Below, piece by piece: positions 24,614 through 33,631 of a stretch of 64,000 bases of DNA (its first letter is position 1; each line of letters starts with the position of its first letter). The position numbers and the translations under genes are program-made. The notes below the pieces were generated by a model that worked only from the letters and a program-made list of their open reading frames with translations, made no database searches and was not told where the DNA came from. Location of the stretch: positions 186,001-250,000 of the forward strand of contig CAKRRK010000001.1 of assembly GCA_934395135.1 (NCBI GenBank), in the 5' to 3' direction. This DNA is from an uncultured Eubacteriales bacterium. GTDB taxonomy: Bacteria; Bacillota; Clostridia; Oscillospirales; Butyricicoccaceae.

Positions 24614-26158
24614 TTATTCCCATTCAATGGTCGCCGGAGGTTTGCTGGTGATATCGTAAACGATTCGATTGATTGACTTCACCTCGTTTACAATCCGGAC
24701 AGAAATTTTATCCAGCACCTCATACGGGATTCTCGCCCAATCCGCTGTCATAAAATCAGAAGTAGTAACCCCCCGCAGCGCCAAAGTATAATCGTATGTT
24801 CTGCCATCGCCCATCACGCCGACGGATCGCATATTGGTCAGCACTGCGAAATACTGGCTAATGGAAGAGCTCCATCCTGCCGCTGCAATTTCTTCCCGAA
24901 AAATCGCGTCGGCATCCCGCAAAATGTCGGCTTTTTCTTTGGTAATGTCCCCAATAATGCGGATGGCAAGTCCAGGTCCAGGGAACGGCTGGCGCATTAC
25001 CAGATATTCCGGCAACCCCAATTCCCTTCCCAATTGGCGAACCTCATCCTTAAACAGCAGACGCAGCGGCTCAATAATTTCCTGGAAATCCACAAAATCC
25101 GGCAAACCGCCTACATTATGATGACTTTTGATGACCGCAGCGTCGCCGGCCCCGGATTCAATTACGTCGGGGTAAATCGTGCCCTGCACCAGATAATCCA
25201 CAGAACCGATCCGTTTTGCCTCTTCCTCAAAAACGCGGATAAATTCTTCGCCAATGATTTTTCGCTTGGTTTCCGGATCCGACACCCCGGCAAGCTTTGC
25301 AAGAAACCGTTTCTCTGCATCCACCCGCACAAAATGAAGATCCCATTTACGAAACGCCGCTTCCACCTCGTCTCCTTCGTTTTTCCGCATCAGCCCATGG
25401 TCCACAAACACACATGTGAGCTGACTGCCCACCGCTTCTGCAAGCAACGCTGCGGCTACAGAAGAATCCACACCGCCGGACAGCGCCAAAAGAACCTTTC
25501 CGTCTCCTACCTTTTCACGAATCGTTTGGATGGAAGAGTTCTTGTAATCCTCCATCGTCCAATCCCCAACAGCGCCGCAGACTCTATACAGAAAGTTGCG
25601 CAGCATCGCAATGCCGTTTTCCGTATGATTGACCTCCGGATGATACTGCACGCCATAAAATCCCCGGCGCTCATCGGCGATGGCCGCGGTAGGACACATC
25701 TTTGTATGCCCTACCAAAGCAAATCCTTGTGGCACCTTCGCCATATAATCCCCATGGCTCATCCAGGAAATTCCCTCTTCCGGCAAACCCTGAAACAGCT
25801 TGCAGTCCGTATTATAATACGTCTGGGTTTTTCCATATTCCCGGGCGGTATCCTCTTGTGCAGCGGTCACCTGGCCGCCCAGCGTCTGCGCCATCAGCTG
25901 GCAGCCGTAACAGATTCCCAGCACTGGAATCCCCCAAGTAAAAAGTTCCGGATCCACCTTGGGGGCATCTTGCCGATATACAGAATTTGGACCGCCGGTA
26001 AAAATAATGCCAATGGGATCCAGTTTTTTCAGCTCTGCAAGCGGCGTAGTATAAGGCTTGACTTCACAATATACGTTACATTCCCGTACCCTGCGGGCAA
26101 TCAACTGATTGTATTGTCCGCCAAAATCCAAAATTAGGACAAACTGATGTTTTGCCAT
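24614..26158 (-). CDS. guaA: GMP synthase (glutamine-hydrolysing)
   Basis: GuaA converts XMP to GMP using glutamine and ATP. The 514-residue protein has the class I glutamine amidotransferase domain with Cys in [12 protein letters not shown] and a His/Glu pair in [14 protein letters not shown], then the PP-loop [12 protein letters not shown] and the dimerisation domain with [13 protein letters not shown], ending [10 protein letters not shown]. The ATG at 26158 follows GGAGGG; an open frame to 26191 is not used. It is monocistronic. No purine riboswitch is visible in its leader. Its conserved 3' end is a known integration site for mobile elements in other bacteria. Confidence 0.98.
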   Translation of the reverse strand: MAKHQFVLILDFGGQYNQLIARRVRECNVYCEVKPYTTPLAELKKLDPIGIIFTGGPNSVYRQDAPKVDPELFTWGIPVLGICYGCQLMAQTLGGQVTAAQEDTAREYGKTQTYYNTDCKLFQGLPEEGISWMSHGDYMAKVPQGFALVGHTKMCPTAAIADERRGFYGVQYHPEVNHTENGIAMLRNFLYRVCGAVGDWTMEDYKNSSIQTIREKVGDGKVLLALSGGVDSSVAAALLAEAVGSQLTCVFVDHGLMRKNEGDEVEAAFRKWDLHFVRVDAEKRFLAKLAGVSDPETKRKIIGEEFIRVFEEEAKRIGSVDYLVQGTIYPDVIESGAGDAAVIKSHHNVGGLPDFVDFQEIIEPLRLLFKDEVRQLGRELGLPEYLVMRQPFPGPGLAIRIIGDITKEKADILRDADAIFREEIAAAGWSSSISQYFAVLTNMRSVGVMGDGRTYDYTLALRGVTTSDFMTADWARIPYEVLDKISVRIVNEVKSINRIVYDITSKPPATIEWE

Positions 26159-26199
26159 AGATAGCACCCTCCAAAACACACACAAATACATTTAACAAA

Positions 26200-26228
26200 A
26201 TTATGCCATATTCTGCAGCGGCAAACAA
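26200..26228 (-). promoter_or_regulatory. guaA promoter
   Basis: On the minus strand TTGTTT (26228-26223) and CATAAT (26205-26200) have 17-base spacing, about 40 bases before the ATG. Confidence 0.65.
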
Positions 26229-26373
26229 GTTCTTTCCCAAAACTTTTTTCGATTCCTGGACTTTTTGGCGGTTCGTACCTGTATGGCTAAAAATTAGCCG
26301 AAAATTTTGGGAATAATTATGTACCCCTTGCAAAAGCTACATATAAATCCAATACAGAAAGGTATGAACTATT

Positions 26374-27639
26374 TTGAAACGCAGAAAAAGCCTTTTCCCC
26401 CTTCTTCTGACTGCAATCCTGCTCTTTACAATGCAGCCAATTGCAAACAGCTTTTGGGGCACGGTGCAGACCGATTCCATCGCGGCATTTTCCAAGTCTT
26501 CCGACTATATGGACGAAGTTGTCTTTTCTTCCGAAGATTTCACTTCCAAGCTTTCCAAAGACGCCGAGCTTTCCGGCATTATCATTGAGTCCCTTCCGGA
26601 CGAGGCAGCCGGATCCTTGCTGCTGGACGGCAGAGCGCTGTGCGAAGGCGAAGGCGTCAGTGTGAACGGACTGGACGACCTTTCCTTTGTCCCGGCAGTC
26701 AACGATTCTCTGGCAGTGTTTACGTTCTGTCCCGTCTTTGCCGACAGCCAGACCGTAGGCGACGCTTCCTCTGTCACCATTGCGGTAGGCAAAGGGAACA
26801 ATGCACCCCCTGTAGCCCAGGATATTACCGCGGAAACCTATAAGGGTGTATATATTGAGGTCAAACTTGCGGCAGAGGATCCGGAAAATGACGCAGTCGT
26901 TTATAAGATCCTTGACGCACCAAAGCTTGGCACAGCGGAAATTGAAGGCGACACTTTAAAGTATACTCCGCTGGAGCATAAAAAGGGAACCGACCGGTTC
27001 ACCTATGTCGCCATTGATACCATGGGCAATTCTTCGGAACCAGCGGATATTTCCATCCAGATCCGGAAAAATTCCGCCAAAATGACATATGCCGATATGG
27101 AGGGGAACAGCGCGCATCTTGCTGCTCTGAAACTTTCCCAGCTTGGCGTCATCACCGGTGAGAAAATCGGCGCAAGCTATTTCTTTCATCCCGACGAACC
27201 GGTGACAAGATGCGAATTTATCGCCCTCGCCACCGCCTGCGCCGGCATGGAGGCGGAAGACTCTGCCGCAGTGACTTCCTTTGCCGATGACAACAGTATC
27301 GCCGCCTGGGCAAAACCCTATGTCGCCGCAGCCCAAAATGCAAACCTGATTGCTGGATATCCGGCGGAAGACGGCACCACCGTATTAAACGGCGAACAAC
27401 CCATCACCTTGGCAGAAGCCGCTGTGATCATTGACCATATGATGGCTGCCACAGATGTTTCCGATACAGAAAGCGCACTTTCCGGTACCGTCCCCGCGTG
27501 GGCGGAAAAAGCCGCGGAAACGCTGAGCGCCACTGGAATTTTATCTCCGGACGCAGAAGGAAACGTAAATCCAGGCGAAAACATCAAGCGCTCTGATGCA
27601 TGCAAAATGCTGTATGCTGCGCTGGATCATATTGTTTAA
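26374..27639 (+). CDS. Secreted S-layer homology (SLH) domain protein with a cadherin-like domain
   Basis: The 421-residue protein has a signal peptide (RRKSLFPLLLTAILLFTMQPIANS). A middle segment (about 148-232: PVAQDITAETYKGVYIEVKL to TYVAIDTMGNSSEPADISIQI) matches the Ig/cadherin-like Big_9 pattern with calcium-type DPENDAV. Three SLH repeats follow (about 235-421), with the ITLAEAAVIIDHM and IKRSDACKMLYAAL segments. SLH domains bind pyruvylated wall polymers, so the protein is likely cell-surface bound. The start is TTG at 26374 behind GAAAGG. Confidence 0.82.
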   Translation: MKRRKSLFPLLLTAILLFTMQPIANSFWGTVQTDSIAAFSKSSDYMDEVVFSSEDFTSKLSKDAELSGIIIESLPDEAAGSLLLDGRALCEGEGVSVNGLDDLSFVPAVNDSLAVFTFCPVFADSQTVGDASSVTIAVGKGNNAPPVAQDITAETYKGVYIEVKLAAEDPENDAVVYKILDAPKLGTAEIEGDTLKYTPLEHKKGTDRFTYVAIDTMGNSSEPADISIQIRKNSAKMTYADMEGNSAHLAALKLSQLGVITGEKIGASYFFHPDEPVTRCEFIALATACAGMEAEDSAAVTSFADDNSIAAWAKPYVAAAQNANLIAGYPAEDGTTVLNGEQPITLAEAAVIIDHMMAATDVSDTESALSGTVPAWAEKAAETLSATGILSPDAEGNVNPGENIKRSDACKMLYAALDHIV

Positions 27640-27654
27640 TCCAAAAAAGCAAAC

Positions 27655-27698
27655 GCGGAAAGCCAAAGGAATTCTCCTTTCGCTTTCCGCGCTTTTCT
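27655..27698. terminator. Terminator between the SLH gene and the histidine kinase gene
   Basis: GCGGAAAGC (27655-27663) pairs with GCTTTCCGC (27682-27690), with an internal GGA/TCC helix, then GCTTTTCTTTT. Convergent genes share it. Confidence 0.8.
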
Positions 27699-27732
27699 TT
27701 TCCCAAACTCTATGGTTTTGCTGCAATTTTTT

Positions 27733-28677
27733 TCACTGCCCGCCTTCCTTCGCCTTTTCGGCAGACGGCACATGTTCCCTTGGCACAAAAACAGAAAATC
27801 GCGATCCCTTGCCCGGACTGGACACCGCTTTGATATATCCCTTGTGCGCCGTTACAATCTCCCGGGCAAGAAACAGCCCAATGCCGACACCCTCTTCCTC
27901 GGATACCGCTGCGCCCCGGAAAAACCGCCCGAAAATACGGCTCATATCCTCTTCCGGAATTCCAATTCCACTGTCCCAGACATCAATGCGGCAAAACAGT
28001 TCATAGGCCTGGGCAGAAATCCGGACGAATCCTCCCGCCGGCGTATATTTTACGCCGTTGTCTGCCAAATTATACAACGCCTCCGCCATCCATTTGCCAT
28101 CGAACATTGCTGTGAGATCCGTTGGCACAAAGATCACCTCCACGCCCTTCTCCCGGGCTTTTGGCTGAACCTGCTCCGATACCGCGCAAAACAGATCCAT
28201 TATTTTATGGTTTTCCGGCGCCACTGTAATGATACCAGTCTCCAGCCGGGACAGTTTGATAAGGGAGCCGATTAAAAAACTGAGTTTTCTGCTTTGCGCG
28301 GAAAGCGCTTTGACGGCCTTCCGGCTTTCCGGCGGCAGCGGCTGTTCTTCCAGAATTTGGGCATACAGCTGGATATTGGCGATCGGTGTTTTGGTCTGGT
28401 GGGAGATGTCCGCCACCAGCTGCTTTATCCGGTCCCGTTCTTCTCCAATGCTTTGCCGGCAAAACGCATTGGAGGACAAAAACCGGTACATCCTGCTTTC
28501 CAGCGCGGACCGGCATGTTTCATCAAATTCTGTTTCCACAAAACTGCCGTCTATCGCACAGTCCAGCATCTGAGAAAGCTGCTCCATCAGCCGCCGTTCC
28601 CTCCAGCGCTGCCGCACTACCGTCACCGCCGCCCCGGCAGCGCTGCAAAGCCCCAATATTGCCAGTATATATTCCAT
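27733..28677 (-). CDS. Sensor histidine kinase with a minimal membrane sensor
   Basis: The 314-residue protein has a single N-terminal span (YILAILGLCSAAGAAVTVV) and no sizeable outer loop, then a HisKA domain with phospho-His in DISHQTKTPIANI (about residue 93), and a HATPase domain with N box ALYNLADNGVKYT, G1 DVWDSGIGIPEE, and GVGIGLFLAREI. Such small kinases often sense through a partner transporter. The ATG overlaps the response regulator stop by one base (TAATG). The ABC transporter genes lie just upstream in the same direction. Confidence 0.92.
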   Translation of the reverse strand: MEYILAILGLCSAAGAAVTVVRQRWRERRLMEQLSQMLDCAIDGSFVETEFDETCRSALESRMYRFLSSNAFCRQSIGEERDRIKQLVADISHQTKTPIANIQLYAQILEEQPLPPESRKAVKALSAQSRKLSFLIGSLIKLSRLETGIITVAPENHKIMDLFCAVSEQVQPKAREKGVEVIFVPTDLTAMFDGKWMAEALYNLADNGVKYTPAGGFVRISAQAYELFCRIDVWDSGIGIPEEDMSRIFGRFFRGAAVSEEEGVGIGLFLAREIVTAHKGYIKAVSSPGKGSRFSVFVPREHVPSAEKAKEGGQ

Positions 28678-29336
28678 TATTCTGCCACCCAAAGATATCC
28701 TATGCCATAAACTGTTTTTATCCGGTCTGCCGCGGAAAGCTTGTCCCGCAGGCGTTTGACCGCAACAGAAAGAGCGTTTTCATATACATATTCCGCCTCG
28801 TCTGTCCAAATCCTGTCCAGCAGACTGCCTCTTGGAACGGTTCTCCCCTGGTTTTCCACCAAAATGCGCAACAGCTTTTGTTCGGTTTTGCTCAGCTCCA
28901 CCGCTATGCCATTTTTGGAAAATTCCAGCCGGTCAAAATCAAACGCATAATCGCCAAAACAGTATACTGCCCTGGCAGCGGTATCCCGCAACTGTGCCCC
29001 CACCCTTGCCCGCAAAATCGCCAGACTGAACGGCTTTGTAATATAATCATCTGCTCCCAGTTCAAAACCTGTTACCACATCGGTTTCGAGATCGTTGGCG
29101 GTGAGAAGAATAACCGGCATATTGCTGGCACGCCGAAGTTCCCGCAGCCAGACAAGGCCGTTCCCGTCCGGCAGATTGACATCCAGAAGCATCAAGTCAA
29201 ATTTTCTGCCTGCCATCGCCCGCCTTGCCGCCTGCAAGGAATAGACGCTTTCCAGGACATACGTTTCCTGCCGCAGTGCCAGGACAATGCCTTGGTTTAA
29301 CGCTTTGTCATCTTCCACAATTAAAATATGTTTCAC
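28677..29336 (-). CDS. OmpR/PhoB-family response regulator
   Basis: The 219-residue protein has a receiver domain with the acidic pair EDD near residue 8-10, phospho-Asp52 in LMLLDVNLPDG, the conserved Thr in VILLTAND and Lys in YITKPFSLAIL, followed by a winged-helix trans-act domain ending VKRLRDKLSAADRIKTVYGIGYLW. The start is GTG at 29336 behind AAAGGAG. It is translationally coupled to the histidine kinase. A pair of 11-bp-period direct repeats before the ABC operon is a plausible binding site. Confidence 0.95.
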   Translation of the reverse strand: MKHILIVEDDKALNQGIVLALRQETYVLESVYSLQAARRAMAGRKFDLMLLDVNLPDGNGLVWLRELRRASNMPVILLTANDLETDVVTGFELGADDYITKPFSLAILRARVGAQLRDTAARAVYCFGDYAFDFDRLEFSKNGIAVELSKTEQKLLRILVENQGRTVPRGSLLDRIWTDEAEYVYENALSVAVKRLRDKLSAADRIKTVYGIGYLWVAE

Positions 29337-29449
29337 CGATTGCTCTCCTTTCCAGACGCTGGCATGCCAAACCCTCCGCCAGCCTTTGAATCTGCCTTTA
29401 TTATATCACATCCCTCTCTTTTTTCTCGGAACACAGCAAAAAAGATTTA

Positions 29450-29487
29450 AAATTGCGGAAAGACAATCTCTTTCCGCAATTTTTTTA
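29450..29487. terminator. Terminator between ABC permease and response regulator genes
   Basis: A perfect 14-bp stem (29450-29463 with 29469-29482) with a 5-base loop, flanked by A and T runs. It separates the ABC operon from the two-component operon, so the two units have separate transcripts or limited read-through. Confidence 0.85.
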
Positions 29488-32040
29488 TTCTGCTTCCCGC
29501 AGACGCTCTACGACGCTGTCCCGGCACATAAACCGGTAGGTGACCAACGGCACAAGCATTGCAAGAACAGCCATCGCCGGAAGACACAGCAGAACTGGCT
29601 GCATAGTAAACCGGTAAGTAAAGTACGGCATCATATCAGAAAGCCCCCGGATGACACCATAGGAAACCAGTGTGCCGGCCAGAAGCGTGGCAAAAAATGT
29701 GGCAACAATATACCACAATCCTTCAAACATCAGCATCCCCCGCAGCTGTCTTCCGGTCATCCCAACGCTTTGCAGCATCGCAAGTTCCCGCCGACGGGTG
29801 AAGATGGAGGTGGCAATGGAATTGATAAAGTTCAAAATTCCAATAAGTGCCAGCACCGCAGCCAAGGCACCGCCAACCCCCTGTATCATACGCCGGTTGT
29901 TTTCAAACGCCTGGACAAACGTTTGCTTAGACACATAGGTCAGAGAATCGCTGTCCTCGCAATACCGTTCCACCCAGGTCTGTACCGCGCCTTCCTGCCC
30001 TTCCGCCACGTCAAACGAATAGTTCATAGCGCCTCGACTTCCCGTATGCTTTAAATATTCGGAGGAAGGCAGAATAAACTCTGTGCTGAAATTGAAATTC
30101 ATCTGCGGGCTGAGCGCATAGGGTATACCGGCAACGGCCATTACTTCGTAGGCACTTTCCGTTCCGTCCTCCCATACAATGGTAACCGTTTCCCCCACCT
30201 GGTAATATGCGCTGTCTCTGGTCTCTTTCTCATCTTCCGATAAGACCGACGGCCCCACTAATATATACTTTCCGGAATGAAATTTTTCCATATTGATGGT
30301 CCCGTCATAAACTTCCAGCCGGCTGACCGGGAAATCGTCTGCACCGTAAAGAAACATCAGCGCCTTGCCTTCCTCCTCCAGCATCTCTATGTCCTGCTGC
30401 ATATAGGTACTGTCCCGCACAGTTTTCAAAAATTCCACATAAGAGAGAAGCCGTTCCCTGGCCGCTCCTTCAAAGGTATGGCTGTAGGGCCGGAGATAAA
30501 GAGCGCCGCCGTCTTTCCATCCATCCAGGCTCTGCATGGCCTCCTGGTCCGCAGGGGATACGCCGTCGTAGATATTCACTTCGCTGCCCACATTGCGAAG
30601 CGTGCTGTCGGTGATGATATAGTCCGACACCGCCATATTTTGGAGATATTTGTCTATGTCATAGCCGGAAGCCACCATGAACACGCTGTTTAAAATGATC
30701 ATAGAAAGCGTCAGACTCAAAATGACCACAGCGGTTTTGCCCGGCGCCCGTCCCATATTGGAAATCGCCATGGTTGCCGGAGTGACCTTTGCCGTTTTTT
30801 TGGTCTTTTTTCGCTTTTTCAGCCTGGCTCCAGTCCAGCGTACTGCTTCCACCGGACTAACTTTTGCCGCCGCCCGGCAAGGACGCAGACAGCTCAGCCA
30901 AACCGTAAACAGGGAAACTGCTGCGCCGCCCACAAAGATCGCGGGGCTTGCAGACGTATCCATTTTGTCCAAAAAATTCGCGTAAGAAGTGCTGCGGAAG
31001 ACCAGGGGAATCATCTGTCTGCCGCACAGCCACCCCAACGCCAGGCCAACCGGGATCCCTACGGCAGACAGCAGCAGGGCCTGGCGGTAAACCAAAGCCT
31101 TCAACTGCCTGCCGGTGGTGCCGATGGTTTTGAGCAGGCCATAAAATCGGATATCTCTCGTAACAGAAATAGAAAAGATGTTATAAATGATAAGATATCC
31201 TGCAAGAAGGATAAACACGACAACCGCCGCCAGGACCGCAACCGTCTCACCATCTGCATCTGCCGCACTGTACGCCCAGTTTACGCCTTCGTTTACTTCC
31301 ACACCAAAACCGCATCGCTCCTTCAGCGCTTGGATCTGACCGTCAATGTCCCATGCGGAAGAAAACCACACTACCGGGTTATAGTAGCCTGCCATCCAGC
31401 TGGGATCCTCCTGCTGCGCCGGCGGAATCTCCGGAGTAGGCGCAACACGGTCGGCATATGTCTTGGATACCATTGCCGTTTCTGCGTAAATCGCGGGATC
31501 CGACGAATAATACCCGCACAGAATAAACTCGTCTGCATAATGCACGCCCTGGGCTGTAAATTCCAGGTGCACTGGCTGTCCCAATTGCCATGGAATCCCC
31601 AAAGCGTCCAATATCGCCGTGCTGCAAACCACTTCCTTCTCCCGCTCTGGCATATGTCCTGCCTCCGGATAACAGAAGCCCCAGCGGGCATAGTCATCCT
31701 CCGCATATCGGATTTCCGTATAAGTTTTGGCAAGTTCCGGATTTTCTCCGGTCCCTATGAGAATGGAATAGGAGACATCCCGTACTGCAGCATCCGCCCG
31801 CACTGCCTCATACTGCTCCCGGGTGAGAAGTTTAAACCCGCCATGCGCTCTCGTCCCTACCTGCCGCATGGTTTGCTCCTGCATAAAGTCCGCGACAGAC
31901 ATCCCCACGGTAAACACGCCGGTAAACAGCAGCGCTGTCAGGGCAATGGCAATCACTGCGATAAAATTTCGGCCGGCCGCGCTTTTCAGGCTTTTAACGG
32001 ACAGCGTTTGCAGAACCTTTTGATTTCGTACCTTCATCAT
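29485..32040 (-). CDS. FtsX-like ABC transporter permease
   Basis: The 851-residue protein starts with a membrane span ([18 protein letters not shown]), a large outer domain, an FtsX block of three spans (about 275-400, including [28 protein letters not shown]), a fresh span near 435, a second outer domain, and a final FtsX block (about 745-840) with [20 protein letters not shown]. This is the duplicated layout of lipoprotein or peptide-type exporters. It overlaps the ATPase stop by 4 bases (ATGA). With the two-component genes downstream, it resembles antimicrobial-peptide sensing and resistance modules. Confidence 0.9.
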   Translation of the reverse strand: MMKVRNQKVLQTLSVKSLKSAAGRNFIAVIAIALTALLFTGVFTVGMSVADFMQEQTMRQVGTRAHGGFKLLTREQYEAVRADAAVRDVSYSILIGTGENPELAKTYTEIRYAEDDYARWGFCYPEAGHMPEREKEVVCSTAILDALGIPWQLGQPVHLEFTAQGVHYADEFILCGYYSSDPAIYAETAMVSKTYADRVAPTPEIPPAQQEDPSWMAGYYNPVVWFSSAWDIDGQIQALKERCGFGVEVNEGVNWAYSAADADGETVAVLAAVVVFILLAGYLIIYNIFSISVTRDIRFYGLLKTIGTTGRQLKALVYRQALLLSAVGIPVGLALGWLCGRQMIPLVFRSTSYANFLDKMDTSASPAIFVGGAAVSLFTVWLSCLRPCRAAAKVSPVEAVRWTGARLKKRKKTKKTAKVTPATMAISNMGRAPGKTAVVILSLTLSMIILNSVFMVASGYDIDKYLQNMAVSDYIITDSTLRNVGSEVNIYDGVSPADQEAMQSLDGWKDGGALYLRPYSHTFEGAARERLLSYVEFLKTVRDSTYMQQDIEMLEEEGKALMFLYGADDFPVSRLEVYDGTINMEKFHSGKYILVGPSVLSEDEKETRDSAYYQVGETVTIVWEDGTESAYEVMAVAGIPYALSPQMNFNFSTEFILPSSEYLKHTGSRGAMNYSFDVAEGQEGAVQTWVERYCEDSDSLTYVSKQTFVQAFENNRRMIQGVGGALAAVLALIGILNFINSIATSIFTRRRELAMLQSVGMTGRQLRGMLMFEGLWYIVATFFATLLAGTLVSYGVIRGLSDMMPYFTYRFTMQPVLLCLPAMAVLAMLVPLVTYRFMCRDSVVERLREAE

Positions 32041-32714
32041 TTCGCGTCACCATACACAATCTGCCCATCTTCAATTCGGAGAATCCGATCTGCCATCTGT
32101 GCGATTTCTTCGTTATGTGTGATCATCACTACCGTTTGCTGGAAGCGGCTGCTTGTCACTTTCAAAAGCCCCATCACATCCAATGTGGTTTTGCTGTCCA
32201 AATTGCCGGTCGGCTCATCCGCAAGGACGATAGCGGGCTTGGCCGAAAGCGCCCGGGCAATGGCCACCCGCTGCTGCTGCCCGCCGGACAAATTGGAGGG
32301 CAGATTTTCCAGTTTTGCGGAAAGCCCCAAGGTGTCTATGATATCGGCAATGTAAGCCCGGTCTACCCGTCCGCCGTCCAGTTGGATGGGCAGCACAATG
32401 TTTTCATAAACGTTTAGCACCGGCACCAAATTATAGTTTTGAAACACAAATCCGATTTTCCTTCTTCGAAAAATGGTAAGGGCCTCGTCTTTCATCCCAA
32501 ACAGTTCTCTGCCGTCAATGGCTACGCTTCCGCTTGTGGGCTTGTCCAGTCCGCCCAGCATATGCAGCAGCGTCGATTTTCCGCTGCCGGAGGTCCCTAC
32601 CACCGCCACGAACTCCCCTTTTTCCACCTGTATGCTTACGCCGTCCAAGGCGCGGACAATGGTTTCTCCGCTGCCGTAATATTTCTTTAAGTCCTTTGTT
32701 TGCAAAATATTCAT
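32037..32714 (-). CDS. ABC transporter ATP-binding protein (LolD/MacB-type)
   Basis: The 225-residue protein has Walker [11 protein letters not shown]-loop [16 protein letters not shown], signature [15 protein letters not shown], Walker [14 protein letters not shown] and H-loop MITHNEE. This is the typical set for FtsX-permease partners. ATG 32714 has GGAGG before it; the longer frame to 32762 crosses the palindromic promoter region and is rejected. The permease overlaps by 4 bases. Confidence 0.96.
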   Translation of the reverse strand: MNILQTKDLKKYYGSGETIVRALDGVSIQVEKGEFVAVVGTSGSGKSTLLHMLGGLDKPTSGSVAIDGRELFGMKDEALTIFRRRKIGFVFQNYNLVPVLNVYENIVLPIQLDGGRVDRAYIADIIDTLGLSAKLENLPSNLSGGQQQRVAIARALSAKPAIVLADEPTGNLDSKTTLDVMGLLKVTSSRFQQTVVMITHNEEIAQMADRILRIEDGQIVYGDAK

Positions 32715-32734
32715 CTGTTTTTCCTCCGAAAATA

Positions 32735-32774
32735 CTATAGTCTGTATTGCTGACTTCAGCAATACAGACTATAG
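32735..32774. promoter_or_regulatory. Perfect 19-bp inverted repeat at the ABC operon promoter
   Basis: CTATAGTCTGTATTGCTGA (32735-32753) and its exact complement (32756-32774) are separated by two bases. A minus-strand -10 (TATAGT, 32773-32768) lies in the outer arm. No T run follows on the minus strand, so a terminator is unlikely; the element looks like an operator or cruciform. Confidence 0.7.
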
Positions 32775-32783
32775 CAAAAAAAT

Positions 32784-32804
32784 CTTTCCACATCCTTTCC
32801 ACAT
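32784..32804 (-). promoter_or_regulatory. Putative response-regulator binding site (11-bp-period direct repeats)
   Basis: CTTTCCACAT occurs at 32784-32793 and 32795-32804, an 11-bp period, overlapping the position of the -35 element (AGGATG, poor) of the ABC promoter. OmpR-family regulators bind such tandem repeats. The link to the downstream response regulator is inferred. Confidence 0.6.
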
Positions 32805-32824
32805 GGTAACAGTTTGGAAAGATT

Positions 32825-33244
32825 TTAATATTTCCGATTTAACACCCGGTAAACAATCCCATACAGCAGGCATTGTCCGCACGCCAGATAGTTAAATGCC
32901 CGTCCCAACAGAGATTGGCCGACCGCTATTCCGGCAATTCCAATGGCAAGTTCCGCAAAAATAGACACATAAAAGACCCATGCCATCGCCCTGCCGGAAA
33001 GAAAGCGGGTGCGTTCCTCCTGTTGCATCGCCTCCACTTCTCTTGCCCGTTCCGGATCCCGCCGCAATCGCTTTATCTGCACCAGACGGACGACACCTAC
33101 CGCGACGAGAGCAAACCCCATCCCGGAAAAAAGATCGGAAATCCTGTTTTCTCCAAAGAAAGGAAGCCCGATGGACAGCCCTGCCAAAACAGTGCCCACA
33201 GCAACCAGCACCCCGTAATAAATACTTTTGTTTCTGAGCGTCAT
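32825..33244 (-). CDS. Small four-span membrane protein
   Basis: The 139-residue protein has four hydrophobic segments (about 8-27, 37-53, 87-105, 112-132) with a charged loop between the second and third (LVQIKRLRRDPERAREVEAMQQEE). It shows no clear enzyme motif. It overlaps the XRE regulator stop by 4 bases and is thus co-expressed with it. Pairs of an XRE regulator and a membrane protein of this size are widespread in Firmicutes; their function is unsettled. Confidence 0.75.
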   Translation of the reverse strand: MTLRNKSIYYGVLVAVGTVLAGLSIGLPFFGENRISDLFSGMGFALVAVGVVRLVQIKRLRRDPERAREVEAMQQEERTRFLSGRAMAWVFYVSIFAELAIGIAGIAVGQSLLGRAFNYLACGQCLLYGIVYRVLNRKY

Positions 33245-33444
33245 ACTTCTTCCTCCTCAAATATAAAAATTTCTTCAATGGCGCACCCGAATGTCTGAGC
33301 GATCTTATGCGCCAACAAAATAGACGGGTTGTATTTTCCGCTTTCAATGGATATCACGCTTTGCCGGGAAACCCCCAGATGCACCGCCAGCTCCTGTTGG
33401 GTAAGCCCCTTGGCGCGCCGCAGTTCCTCCATTCTGTTTTTCAT
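33241..33444 (-). CDS. XRE-family transcriptional regulator
   Basis: The 67-residue protein is almost entirely a helix-turn-helix: MEELRRAKGLTQQELAVHLG, VSRQSVISIESGKYNPSILLAHKIAQTFGCAIEEIF, ending in acidic residues. AGGTG lies before the ATG. Its promoter carries two operator-like dyads of the same form, so it likely regulates itself and the membrane protein. Confidence 0.93.
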   Translation of the reverse strand: MKNRMEELRRAKGLTQQELAVHLGVSRQSVISIESGKYNPSILLAHKIAQTFGCAIEEIFIFEEEEV

Positions 33445-33462
33445 AGTTCACCTCCGAAAAAT

Positions 33463-33513
33463 GTAAAGCGCCCTTTACTTCTTCAGTATAGCGCCCTTTG
33501 TGCAAATTGTCAA
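33463..33513 (-). promoter_or_regulatory. XRE operon promoter with paired dyads
   Basis: On the minus strand TTGACA (33513-33508) and TATACT (33490-33485) have 17-base spacing. GTAAAG-CGCC-CTTTAC at 33463-33478 is a palindrome with a 4-base centre; a related copy, GTATAG-CGCC-CTTTGT, is at 33486-33501, 23 bases away, overlapping the -10. Confidence 0.75.
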
Positions 33514-33631
33514 GTATCCTTTACATTTATTTTTTCCAGAGAGGACATCTTGCCATCGGCAAATCACACGGCTCTGCACAGCAACAGCGGCGGAAACAAA
33601 ATATCTCCGCCGCTGTTTTGCAATGAATAGA

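Noticed and set aside
25034..26137. 367-residue frame antisense to guaA
   Set aside because: Shadow of GuaA, which has all catalytic motifs.
26159..26230. Purine riboswitch before guaA
   Set aside because: The leader is only about 35 bases from the promoter and has no aptamer-like stems.
32735..32774. Intrinsic terminator
   Set aside because: No T run follows the hairpin on the minus strand, and the -10 of the ABC promoter lies in its arm.
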